From: CAWDXG01 sp963822115
GTDB lineage: Bacteria; Myxococcota_A; Polyangia; Polyangiales; Polyangiaceae
DNA: 64,000 nucleotides
Direction: 5' to 3'
NCBI GenBank assembly: GCA_963822115.1
Contig: CAWGGM010000020.1
Location: 806,001-870,000, forward strand
How positions within the stretch are numbered: position 1 is the first letter of the stretch; every line of letters starts with the position of its first letter. The notes under the pieces are model-generated. The model saw only the letters and a list, made by a program, of their open reading frames with translations, was not told the origin of the DNA and did no database searches. The position numbers and the translations under genes were made by a program. Shown here one piece after another: positions 9,360 to 17,124 of this stretch.

Positions 9360-9376
9360 CTGTACACTAGTTCAAG
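9360..9376 (-). promoter_or_regulatory. LexA-like SOS box upstream of ruvB
   Basis: The plus-strand sequence CTGTACACTAGTTCAAG matches, at 15 of 17 positions, the Myxococcus-type LexA consensus CTRHAMRYBYGTTCAGS as I remember it. It lies 14 bases before the ruvB ATG and directly before the alternative GTG, where a repressor could block transcription. ruvB is a classical SOS gene in many bacteria, so the position makes sense. The match was made by eye. Confidence 0.4.
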
Positions 9377-9391
9377 TAGGCGCGCGCGCTT

Positions 9392-12076
9392 TCAGCCGCA
9401 GGTGCCGTTGGAACAGCTCTGGCCCGGCGCGCAGGCCTTGCCGCAGCCGCCGCAGTTCTGCGGATCGATCAGCACGTCGACGCACACGCCGTTGCACAGG
9501 TTCGTCTCGCCACCGCAGCCGCAGGTGCCGTTCAGACACGACGAACCGGGTGGGCAGACATTGCCGCACTTGCCGCAGTTCGAAGGATCGGCCTGCGTGT
9601 CGACGCAGCTGCTGCCGCACATCGTGCTCGACGTGCACTGGCACTTCGACTGGATGCACGAGGCGCCAGCTGGACACTGGCTATTGCAACTGCCGCAGTT
9701 CGACGGATCCGAGGTCAGGTTGGTGCAGCCGCTGCTGCACGCTGTCTCGCCAGCGGCGCAGGTGCAGGCTCCGCCCGAGCAGATCTGGCCGCTGCTGCAG
9801 GCGTGTCCGCAGCTGCCGCAGTTCTGCGTGTCGTTCAGCAGGTCGGTGCACGTGCCGTTGCACGATGGGAAGTTGTTGGCGCAGCGGCAGGAGCCCTGCC
9901 GGCAGATCTGGAGATAGCCGCAGGCGTGTCCGCAGCTGCCGCAGTTCTGCGGATCATTGCCCAGGTTCACGCACGATCCATTCGCGCACTGGGTCTGGCG
10001 GAAGCCGCACTGGGCGCGGCAGCGGCCGCGGTTGCAGACCTGGCCGGAAGCGCAGGCCCGGCCGCATTGACCGCAGTTCTGCGGGTCGCTTCCCAGATCG
10101 ACGCACGCACCGGAGCAGTACGTCGCGCGCGGGCCGCAGTGGCATCCGCCCGAAACGCAGATCTGCCCAGTGCCGCAGGCGCGGCCGCAGCTGCCGCAGT
10201 TCTGCGTATCCGTGAGCAGGTCCACGCAGCCTGTGCTGCACGCCGTCTGCCCCGCGCCGCAGGTGCACAGGCCGCTCTGGCAGCTCTGCCCGCTCGCGCA
10301 CGCATGCCCGCAGCTGCCGCAGTTCGCGGAGCTCGAGCTGGTGTCGACGCACTTGCCGTTGCACAACACCGTTCCGGACGGGCAGGCGCATTTGCCGTTG
10401 TTGCAGACCTGTCCGGCGCCGCACGCGATGCCGCAGCCGCCGCAGTTGGATGCGTCGGTCTGCGTGAAGGTGCAGCTGCCGCCGCAGTCCACTGCTCCGG
10501 CGGGGCACACACACAGTCCGCCCGAGCAGCTCTTGCCGCCGCCGCAGGCGCGTCCGCACGCGCCGCAGTTGAGAGGATCGGTGAGCGTGCTCTTGCACTG
10601 TCCGCCGCACAGCGTGGTGCCTTGCGGGCAGCCGCACTTCCCCGCCAGGCACTGCTGTCCTGGCGTGCACGCGACGCCGCAGCCGCCGCAGTTCTGCGGA
10701 TCGCTGGACGTGTCGACACACGCGCCCGAGCAGTCCACGCGCGGCGACGTGCACGAGCCCGTGCACTGGCCGCCGTTGCAGACCTGGCCCGCCGCGCACT
10801 GCTGGCCGCATCCGCCGCAGTTCTTCGGGTCGCTGGTCGTGTCGACGCACTGTCCGTTGCAGCTCGTCGTGCCGGTGGTGCACACGCACTTGCCGGCGCT
10901 GCACACCGAGCTCGCGCCGCAGGCATGCCCGCAGCTTCCGCAATTGGCCGGATCGCTCGTCGCATCCACGCACTGTCCGCCGCATTGCAGCTGGCCGCCC
11001 GGGCACTGGCACGCGCCGCCCTGGCAGCTGTCGCCCGCCGGGCAGGTCTTGCCGCAGCTTCCGCAGTTCTGCGGGTCGCTGTTCGGATCGACGCAGAGCT
11101 GTCCGCACGGGATCATGGGCGGCGCACACTCGATGCCGCATTGGCCGCCCGAGCAGAACTGCCCGGCGGGGCAGGCGTTGCCGCAGCCGCCGCAGTTGGC
11201 GGGATCGCTCGACGGGTCGATGCACTTTCCGGCGCACTGGATGTTGCCGCCGCCGCAGCTGCAGCTGCCTGCGTTGCACGTCTCGCTGGGGTTGCAGGCA
11301 TTGCCACAGGCGCCGCAGTTGGCAGCGTCGGACTGCGTGTCGACGCACTGTCCGTTGCAGTCGGCAAAGCCGGCGGGGCACACGCACTTGCCGCCGTTGC
11401 AGGCCATTCCGCCGCCGCAGGCGTTGCCGCAGGCGCCGCAGTTCAGCGGGTCGCTCGACAGGTTCACGCAGCTCTGTCCGCACGCGGAAAACGGCGGCAA
11501 GCAGGTGTCCACGCACTTGCCCGTCTGGCAGAGCGGTGCCGAGCCGGCGCAGACGTGCCCGCAGGTACCGCAGTTTTGCGGATCGGCGTCGAGCGAACGG
11601 CACGTGCCGTCGCACTCGCTGGTGCCGGCCGGGCACAGGCACGAGCCGTTCTGGCAGGCCATTCCGCCACCGCAGAGCTGGCCGCAGCCGCCGCAGTTCT
11701 GCGGATTGGTATCCGGGAACACGCAGCCGTCGGGGCACGCAAGCTGTCCCGGCGTCGGGCACATGCAGGCGCCGTTGAAGCAGGTCTGTGCGTCCGGGCA
11801 GACCTGGCCGCAGTCGCCGCAGTTGTCTGGATCGCTCGACGTGTCGACGCACGCGTTGCCGCACGAGTGCAGACCCGCGGCACAGCTGCCGGAGTCGCTG
11901 CCGGAGTCCACGCCGCTGTCCGACGCGCCGTCCGGCAGGCCCGCATCGGCGCCTGGCGAGGGGTTGCAGTAGTCGTTCTGGCAGGCGTCGACCGACGTCC
12001 GGCTGCAGCCTGCGCTGACGCACACCGCGAAGAGTGTTGCTATCGTCAGCGCGAACCCGTGGAGCCACGACTTCAT
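9392..12076 (-). CDS. Giant Cys-rich repeat lipoprotein (Stig1-like, 20 repeats)
   Basis: An 894-aa lipoprotein. The ATG at 12076 has GGAGG 8 bases upstream, and the signal peptide ends in the lipobox VSAGC. A DSG-rich spacer of about 25 residues follows. The rest is 20 tandem repeats of 38-45 residues built on CxGxCVDxxxDPxNCGxCGxxC..GxxCxxGxCxC, the last ending at the C-terminus. Such repeats are picked up by the plant Stig1-type Cys-rich family and are common in myxobacteria. With about 10 Cys per repeat, the protein is either heavily disulphide-bonded outside the cell or a metal binder. No catalytic domain is visible. Role unknown; probably a rigid surface rod or matrix protein. Confidence 0.85.
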   Translation of the reverse strand: MKSWLHGFALTIATLFAVCVSAGCSRTSVDACQNDYCNPSPGADAGLPDGASDSGVDSGSDSGSCAAGLHSCGNACVDTSSDPDNCGDCGQVCPDAQTCFNGACMCPTPGQLACPDGCVFPDTNPQNCGGCGQLCGGGMACQNGSCLCPAGTSECDGTCRSLDADPQNCGTCGHVCAGSAPLCQTGKCVDTCLPPFSACGQSCVNLSSDPLNCGACGNACGGGMACNGGKCVCPAGFADCNGQCVDTQSDAANCGACGNACNPSETCNAGSCSCGGGNIQCAGKCIDPSSDPANCGGCGNACPAGQFCSGGQCGIECAPPMIPCGQLCVDPNSDPQNCGSCGKTCPAGDSCQGGACQCPGGQLQCGGQCVDATSDPANCGSCGHACGASSVCSAGKCVCTTGTTSCNGQCVDTTSDPKNCGGCGQQCAAGQVCNGGQCTGSCTSPRVDCSGACVDTSSDPQNCGGCGVACTPGQQCLAGKCGCPQGTTLCGGQCKSTLTDPLNCGACGRACGGGKSCSGGLCVCPAGAVDCGGSCTFTQTDASNCGGCGIACGAGQVCNNGKCACPSGTVLCNGKCVDTSSSSANCGSCGHACASGQSCQSGLCTCGAGQTACSTGCVDLLTDTQNCGSCGRACGTGQICVSGGCHCGPRATYCSGACVDLGSDPQNCGQCGRACASGQVCNRGRCRAQCGFRQTQCANGSCVNLGNDPQNCGSCGHACGYLQICRQGSCRCANNFPSCNGTCTDLLNDTQNCGSCGHACSSGQICSGGACTCAAGETACSSGCTNLTSDPSNCGSCNSQCPAGASCIQSKCQCTSSTMCGSSCVDTQADPSNCGKCGNVCPPGSSCLNGTCGCGGETNLCNGVCVDVLIDPQNCGGCGKACAPGQSCSNGTCG
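9395..11920 (-). repeat. Coding tandem array of about 130-bp units
   Basis: The DNA of the Cys-rich lipoprotein is an imperfect tandem array. The plus strand shows the recurring core GCCGCAGTTCTGCGGATC or close variants about every 115-135 bases, corresponding to DPQNCGGCG on the minus strand. Twenty copies are counted in translation. Such an array can gain or lose units by recombination and is a likely assembly trouble spot. Confidence 0.8.
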
Positions 12077-12494
12077 AGGGGGGCCTCCAGATTTTCTAAA
12101 GGAAGGCGAAACAGCCCCGAGCGTACCCGACCGCCGGGCCGCCGCAAGCAGGGCAGCTTCTTGTGGGGCCTGGTCGGGGATCTTCCAGGCCATCAGCTTG
12201 CCGGTCCAGATGTGCGGGATATCGCCGCCGTCGAACACGGCCCGGGTCGGCCCGCCAAAGGTAGGGATGCTGCCCGGCCAACGGCGGGTGGAGTTCTTGT
12301 ACGTCCAGTCGACGCGTACCGTCTTGCCCTTCTCGAAGCCGGGGCGACGTTCGGTGGCCGTGTGGGGCCGCGCGCGGCGAGCCGCGCATCGGGTCGAGAC
12401 TGAACGACTGGGTGAACGGAAAATGCCGTCGTGGCGGTACTCGACGGGGGCGCGAGGTTTGACACGCGCGCCGCGCCGCGGTCTCGTCACGTCT
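12077..12494. other. Intergenic region between divergent lipoprotein genes; possible gene remnant
   Basis: This 418-bp stretch separates two divergently transcribed lipoprotein genes and must hold both promoters. On the minus strand the frame of the Cys-rich gene stays open upstream of its ATG, and bases about 12340-12080 translate to a natural-looking segment containing GKTVRVDWTYKNS and GGDIPHIWTGKLMAWKIP. This lacks the Arg/Pro richness of shadow frames here. It has no start codon with a ribosome site and could be a remnant of a lost gene. No terminator or clear promoter boxes were found. Confidence 0.3.
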
Positions 12495-13094
12495 ATGACG
12501 ATCGTCAAGACCTCTATCGTGACTGCTGCCTGTCTCGCGCTCCTCGTGGGCGGCTGCGACAACACCAAGACCGCGCAGGCCAAGCCGAAGCCGAAGCCGA
12601 GCGCGACCGCTCTGGCCACGACGCCGGCGCCCGCCCCGAAGCCCGAGCCGGCCGCGAAGCCCGCGCGCCCGCAGCACCTCGACACGAAGCTGACGGATGC
12701 GCGCCGCGAGAAGATCGACAAGGCGCATCCGGAGGCCAAGGGCTTCCTCGCGATGACCGAGCTGCAGGACAAGCTGAAGAAGGAGCACCTCAAGGACAAG
12801 GCCCACGGCATGAAGGCGTTCGACCGGCTGGCGAAGGGCAGGTGGGTGCTGTTCACCGGGCCGCTCACCAACGCGACCGACAAGGGCTTCAGTCTCGGCG
12901 TCACCTACACGCCGCGCGCGAAGGGCGACGTGATGGGGATGAGCCGGCAGTTCTTCCTGGTCCAGCTCAGCGACGTGAAGGGCTTCGACCAGAACACGAT
13001 GAAGAATGGCACCATGGTCGCCGTACTTGCGAAGTACGACGGCAAGGGCAAGGCCGGCCCCGGCTGGGAGCTCGTCGCCGAGAACAACTGGTAG
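12495..13094 (+). CDS. Small lipoprotein of unknown function
   Basis: A 199-aa lipoprotein. The start at 12495 is chosen because the signal peptide begins there (MTIVKTSIVTAACLALLVGGC, lipobox LVGGC). A Lys/Pro/Ala-rich linker (residues 25-60) is followed by a folded domain (about 65-199) with helices rich in Lys/Glu and then beta strands (RWVLFTGPLTN, FFLVQLSDVKGF, GTMVAVLAKYDG). The beta part could be an OB-like fold, but no family is recognised. The Shine-Dalgarno is weak. The protein should be anchored in the periplasm. The gene precedes an L,D-transpeptidase gene on the same strand by 104 bp. Confidence 0.72.
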   Translation: MTIVKTSIVTAACLALLVGGCDNTKTAQAKPKPKPSATALATTPAPAPKPEPAAKPARPQHLDTKLTDARREKIDKAHPEAKGFLAMTELQDKLKKEHLKDKAHGMKAFDRLAKGRWVLFTGPLTNATDKGFSLGVTYTPRAKGDVMGMSRQFFLVQLSDVKGFDQNTMKNGTMVAVLAKYDGKGKAGPGWELVAENNW

Positions 13095-13198
13095 CCGCGC
13101 ACTTTGCGGGCTGCGGCGACGGGTAGGGCGCGCCTGCTCTGGTACCCAGGTGGGTGCGCCCCTTGAAAGGCGGGGGCTCGTCGTTGAAAGTGGAGAGC

Positions 13199-14707
13199 AT
13201 GCTCCGGTGGCGGAGATTGTCGGTTGCGTTGTGCGTGCTGTCGCTCGCGCCGGCGGCCTTTGCCGACCGCTCGGTCGACTCGAAGCGGGCCGCTAGCGAC
13301 AAGGCCGCCGACGGCAGCAGCGAGCCGACGCCGACCCGGATCTGGAGCCGGGAGAAGACCACCTGGATCTACGACAAGCCGCGCCAGGGTCACTGGCGCG
13401 AGCGGCTCGGCTACATCCGGCTCGGCACATCGGTGGAGCTCCGGAGCGCCGAGCCCGTGCGCGGCGCGGGCTGCCCGAAGGGGTTCTACCGCGTCGAGCC
13501 CAGGGGCTACGTGTGTCTCGACCGCACCAGCGCGCTCTCCGGGTCGAGTCGGTACCTGCGCGGCATGCAGCTGGCGGCGCCTCTGGCTGGCACGCTGCCG
13601 TTCCACTACGCGCTGTCGAACGGCGCGCCCATGTACCGGAGGCTGCCGACGCGGGCCGAGTGGCAGCGCGAGGAGCGCAGCATGGGCAAGGCCGGCACGT
13701 TCGGGAAGCTTTCGTGGGGCAACCGCGGCCACGAGAAGCTGGCCGAGGTGCGCGTGGTCAAGGCCCGCGACAAGCTGCCGTGGTTTCTCGCCGACGGCGG
13801 TTCCATCTCGCACGCCCACGAGAAGAAGCTCGTCAGGCGTGTCATCCCGCTCGGCTCGACGCTCGCGTACACGAAGAGCTTCAAGCACGACGGGCGCACC
13901 TGGCTTCTGAGCGCCGATGGCACGGTGGTGCCGGCCGACCGCGTGCGCCCGTACCGTGAGTCGAGCTTCCACGGTGTGCACCTGGGAGGCGCGGTCAAGC
14001 TGCCGATCGCGTGGATGCGCGCGAGCGCCAAGCCCACGTACATCCGCGACGGGCACGGCGCGTTCCACGCGGCGGGGCAGAGCTGGGCCGTGCGCACGTT
14101 CGTCGGGCTCGCGTCGGCGACGGCCGAAAAGGGGGGCCGGCAGAGCTACCTGCCGACTCGCGCGCGCGACGACCAGGGGCAGAGGCTGTGGATCCTCGAG
14201 AGCGACGCCACGGTCGTGAAGCAACGCGACAGGCTGCCGTACGGCGTCGGCAAGACCGACAAGTGGCTGGTCGTCAGCATCACCCACGGCACGTTGGTGG
14301 CGTACGTGGGCTTGCGCCCGGTGTTCAGCACGCTGGTGAGCCCAGGCGCCGGCGGGCCGCCCCGAAAAGGCGTGCCGCCGCTGAAGACGAGCAGCTCGCC
14401 GATGGGGCATTTCCGTATCCAGTTCAAACACCGCGCGGCGATCATGAGCCCCGATGCGAAGGAGCCCCGCCGGTTCTGGATCGCCGACGTGCCCGACACG
14501 CAGTACTTCGATCCGCCCTACGCACTGCACACCGCGTACTGGCACGAGAGCTTCGGCGAGCCGATGAGCGCCGGGTGCATCAACCTCTCGCCGCGGGATG
14601 GCCGCACGCTCTTCAAGTGGACCGACCCGAAGCTGCCTCCGGGTTGGAACGGCGTGCAGGCAGGCGGGGCGATGGGCAAGGGGACGTTCGTCGCTATCGA
14701 GCGCTAG
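13199..14707 (+). CDS. L,D-transpeptidase (YkuD-type) with SH3-like repeats
   Basis: A 502-aa exported protein. The ATG at 13199 follows GTGGAGAGC and leads into a signal peptide (LRRLSVALCVLSLAPAAFA, about residues 4-22); an upstream in-frame start at 13154 is possible. The C-terminal third carries the YkuD signature: HTAYWHESFGEPMSAGCINL holds the His and catalytic Cys of the H...SxGC motif. The central part contains beta-rich segments (WIYDKPRQGHW, LGTSVELR, GGAVKLPIAWM) that look like repeated SH3-type or wall-binding modules. The likely role is 3-3 crosslinking of peptidoglycan or anchoring proteins to it in the periplasm. The substrate is inferred from the family only. Confidence 0.85.
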   Translation: MLRWRRLSVALCVLSLAPAAFADRSVDSKRAASDKAADGSSEPTPTRIWSREKTTWIYDKPRQGHWRERLGYIRLGTSVELRSAEPVRGAGCPKGFYRVEPRGYVCLDRTSALSGSSRYLRGMQLAAPLAGTLPFHYALSNGAPMYRRLPTRAEWQREERSMGKAGTFGKLSWGNRGHEKLAEVRVVKARDKLPWFLADGGSISHAHEKKLVRRVIPLGSTLAYTKSFKHDGRTWLLSADGTVVPADRVRPYRESSFHGVHLGGAVKLPIAWMRASAKPTYIRDGHGAFHAAGQSWAVRTFVGLASATAEKGGRQSYLPTRARDDQGQRLWILESDATVVKQRDRLPYGVGKTDKWLVVSITHGTLVAYVGLRPVFSTLVSPGAGGPPRKGVPPLKTSSSPMGHFRIQFKHRAAIMSPDAKEPRRFWIADVPDTQYFDPPYALHTAYWHESFGEPMSAGCINLSPRDGRTLFKWTDPKLPPGWNGVQAGGAMGKGTFVAIER

Positions 14708-14797
14708 GTCGTCCGGCGACGTCGACGACGTCGCGCCACAGTCCGGATTCCACACGAAGGGCAGAAGAGCCGAAGGTTTCTGGCGTCGAAAGCTGGC

Positions 14798-14927
14798 TGC
14801 CGCGACGCTGTGACGTGCCGCGACGGTGTGACGTGCCGCGACGCTGTGACGTGCCGCGACGCTGTGACGCGACGGTGTGACGGCAGGCGGGTGCCGCGAC
14901 GCTGTGACGTGCCGCGACGCTGTGACG
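14798..14927. repeat. 18-bp tandem repeat, six full copies plus a partial one
   Basis: The unit TGCCGCGACGCTGTGACG occurs at 14798, 14816 (one base different), 14834, 14852, 14892 and 14910. A truncated copy and a 9-bp interruption lie between 14870 and 14891. There are no unique spacers, so it is not a CRISPR array. It is the first of three repeat families in the 670-bp gene-free stretch 14708-15377. Confidence 0.9.
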
Positions 14928-14930
14928 GAC

Positions 14931-15080
14931 GTTTTCGGCGGCAAGCTCGAGCTGGGCGCCATTTTCATGCGCCAGACGCCTGTTTTCGCCTCCGAGCCGG
15001 GCTTGGGGACATTTTCACGCGTCTCGCGCCTGTTTTCGGCGGCAAGCTCGAGCTTGGCGTCATCTTCATGCGTCCCGCCG
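14931..15080. repeat. 50-bp tandem repeat, three copies
   Basis: Three adjacent units begin with GTTTTCG at 14931, 14982 and 15032. Each has the plan GTTTTCGGCGGCAAGCTCGA, then GGCG.CATTTTCATGCG and CGCC. The outer two are close to each other, the middle one is more diverged. On the minus strand each unit reads like KMxPSSSLPPKTG, a repeat that recurs in spurious myxobacterial ORFs. The DNA is probably non-coding. Confidence 0.8.
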
Positions 15081-15111
15081 ATGGAGCGAGCGCGGACCAG
15101 TGCCTCCCCGG

Positions 15112-15232
15112 CGCGCACCTCGCTCCAGCGCGCACCTCGCTCCAGCGCGCCACGTCGCTCCAGCGCGCCACGTCGCTCCAGCGCGCCACCTCGCTCCAGC
15201 GCGCCACCTCGCTCCAGCGCGCCACCTCGCTC
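15112..15232. repeat. 18-bp tandem repeat, about six copies
   Basis: The unit CGCTCCAGCGCGCCAC(C/G)T repeats from 15121, with partial copies at both ends. The first full copy lacks one C; the next two have G and the last three C at the variable base. It has the same period as the array at 14798 but an unrelated sequence. Reading frames through it give six-residue repeats such as LERGGA, with no start signals that suggest expression. Confidence 0.88.
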
Positions 15233-15377
15233 CCCCCCGGAGCGCATCGCGGCCTGACGTCTGTGTCAGGCTGTGCCAGCTCGATCAGGGTGCACCGACA
15301 GAAGTGCGGGAAACCTGCATCGGGATGCATGGCACGCGGATTGCTCGACGTGGAACGTGGTCCACGAGGAGGTCCCG

Positions 15378-17102
15378 ATGTCTTTGCTTACCGGTTCGAG
15401 CGCTTTCCGTTCTGTCTCGCTCGTCGCGTTGCTCGCCGCGGCCAGCTTCGCTCTCGCGGGCTGCGGCTCGATGGCCAGCAGCGACACGATGGGGAGCTCG
15501 TACGACACCGGCTCGGGTACGGGCGGCGGCTACGCGGCGGGCGGATCCGGCGCGGGCGCCAACGTGGGAGCTGGCGGCTCGGCCGCGCAGGGCGGACCGA
15601 CCGGTTCGGGGGGCAGCTCGAACACCAACGTCAACCTGGGCGGTTCGCAGGACTTCGGCTACTTCCGCCGACTGCTCGAAAATGGCCAGGTCCCGCACCC
15701 TGGCGACTTCGACTCCGCCGGCTTCTTCGCCGAGCACTACGAGCAGCTGCCGCCGCCGAGCTGCGGACACACCATCTGCCTGCAGCCGATGCTGGGCGTG
15801 ATGGGTAGCTGCTACGACAACAAGGGCTTTACGCTGATGCAGCTCGGGCTCAACTCGCCGCTGTCGGCGAATCCCGGTTCGCGTCCGCCGCTCAACCTCG
15901 AGGTGGCGGTGGATGTGTCCGGTTCGATGGGAACGGCGGGGAAGATCGACTACGTGCGGCAGGGGCTGGACCTGCTCATCGACGGGCTGACCGACGGCGA
16001 CCGCTTCGGGCTGGTGACGTACAGCACCGACGTGCAGGTGCCGTTCCCGATGGCGGACATCACCGGCAACCGCCAGACACTGCATAACATCGTCAACGGG
16101 CTCACCGCCGGCGGCAGCACCAACTTCTATGGTGGGCTCGAGCGCGGGTTCCAGGAGCTCCAGAAGAGCTTCGACAGCGGGCGGCAGAACCGCGTCATCC
16201 TGCTCAGCGACGGGCAGCCCACGATAGGGGACACGAGCGAGAGCGATATCCTGTCGATGAGCAAGACCTACAACTCCGACGGTATGGGACTGACCACCAT
16301 CGGGCTCGGAACCAGCTTCAACGCCGAGCTGATGCGGAACCTCGCCCTGCAGGCAGACGGCAACTACTACTTCCTGGAGAACTCCGGCGCCGTGAGCGAC
16401 GTGTTCACCGAGGAGCTGAACTACTTCACGGTGCCGATCGCCTACGACCTCACGCTGCAGGTGCACACCGCACAGCAGTACAGCTTCGGTCAGGCCTACG
16501 GTTCGCCGTTCTGGCAGAACACCAGCTACGGCGCGAAGATCCAGGTGCCGAGCCTGTTCCTCGCGCACCGCCAGTCGGCGAGCGACGTGACGAAGAACGG
16601 CGGGCGCCGCGGTGGAGGTTCCGCGCTGCTGGTGCAGGTGAACCCCAAGCTGACGGCCGACGACGGCAGCGGCATCACCGACGCCGACGTGGCAGTGGTG
16701 GACGTGAGCTACCGCGAGCCAGGCGCCAACCAGACCGTCACCGACACGGTCACCGTCCACTATCCCGACCCTCCGTGGACGACGCGACCGGCCGGCTACT
16801 TCGATGCGACCGACCCGGCGGTGATCGAAAAATCGTTCCTGATGCTCAACATCTACCTGGGGCTGTCGCATGCCTGCGATGCCTTCTGGAACAACGGCGA
16901 CACCACCGAAGCCATCGCCGAGCTGGATCGTCTGGTGGCCGCGGCGAAGGACTACAACACGACGGCCAACTCCGGCGCGGGCGACGACGACATCAAGGCG
17001 GACGCGGACCTCATGACCCAGCTCGAGGCTGTTCTGATCCAGAACGGCGCGGTCGCGCCGACGGACTCGAACATACCGCCCGACCCCTGGCCGGCGAACT
17101 AG
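15378..17102 (+). CDS. VWA-domain lipoprotein
   Basis: A 574-aa lipoprotein. The ATG at 15378 has GAGGAGG 6 bases upstream, and the signal ends in the lipobox LAGC. A Gly/Ser spacer (about 25-95) precedes a von Willebrand factor A domain (about 175-345) with an intact MIDAS: DVSGSMG, the GGSTN Thr and SDGQPT. This should bind a divalent metal and a protein partner. The C-terminal part (about 350-574) resembles the YfbK-type extension seen after bacterial VWA domains. It is anchored in the outer membrane or periplasm. The partner is not known. It converges on the histidine kinase gene with only 22 bp between them. Confidence 0.88.
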   Translation: MSLLTGSSAFRSVSLVALLAAASFALAGCGSMASSDTMGSSYDTGSGTGGGYAAGGSGAGANVGAGGSAAQGGPTGSGGSSNTNVNLGGSQDFGYFRRLLENGQVPHPGDFDSAGFFAEHYEQLPPPSCGHTICLQPMLGVMGSCYDNKGFTLMQLGLNSPLSANPGSRPPLNLEVAVDVSGSMGTAGKIDYVRQGLDLLIDGLTDGDRFGLVTYSTDVQVPFPMADITGNRQTLHNIVNGLTAGGSTNFYGGLERGFQELQKSFDSGRQNRVILLSDGQPTIGDTSESDILSMSKTYNSDGMGLTTIGLGTSFNAELMRNLALQADGNYYFLENSGAVSDVFTEELNYFTVPIAYDLTLQVHTAQQYSFGQAYGSPFWQNTSYGAKIQVPSLFLAHRQSASDVTKNGGRRGGGSALLVQVNPKLTADDGSGITDADVAVVDVSYREPGANQTVTDTVTVHYPDPPWTTRPAGYFDATDPAVIEKSFLMLNIYLGLSHACDAFWNNGDTTEAIAELDRLVAAAKDYNTTANSGAGDDDIKADADLMTQLEAVLIQNGAVAPTDSNIPPDPWPAN

Positions 17103-17124
17103 CCTCGCCCGGGGCGCCGCCAGT

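Noticed and set aside
14798..15232. Possible CRISPR array
   Set aside because: Repeats are 18 or 50 bp and directly adjacent, with no unique spacers and no cas genes nearby.
14810..15808. Open frame running through the repeats
   Set aside because: It is made of six-residue repeat translations and the antisense or shifted reading of the VWA lipoprotein; no start signals.
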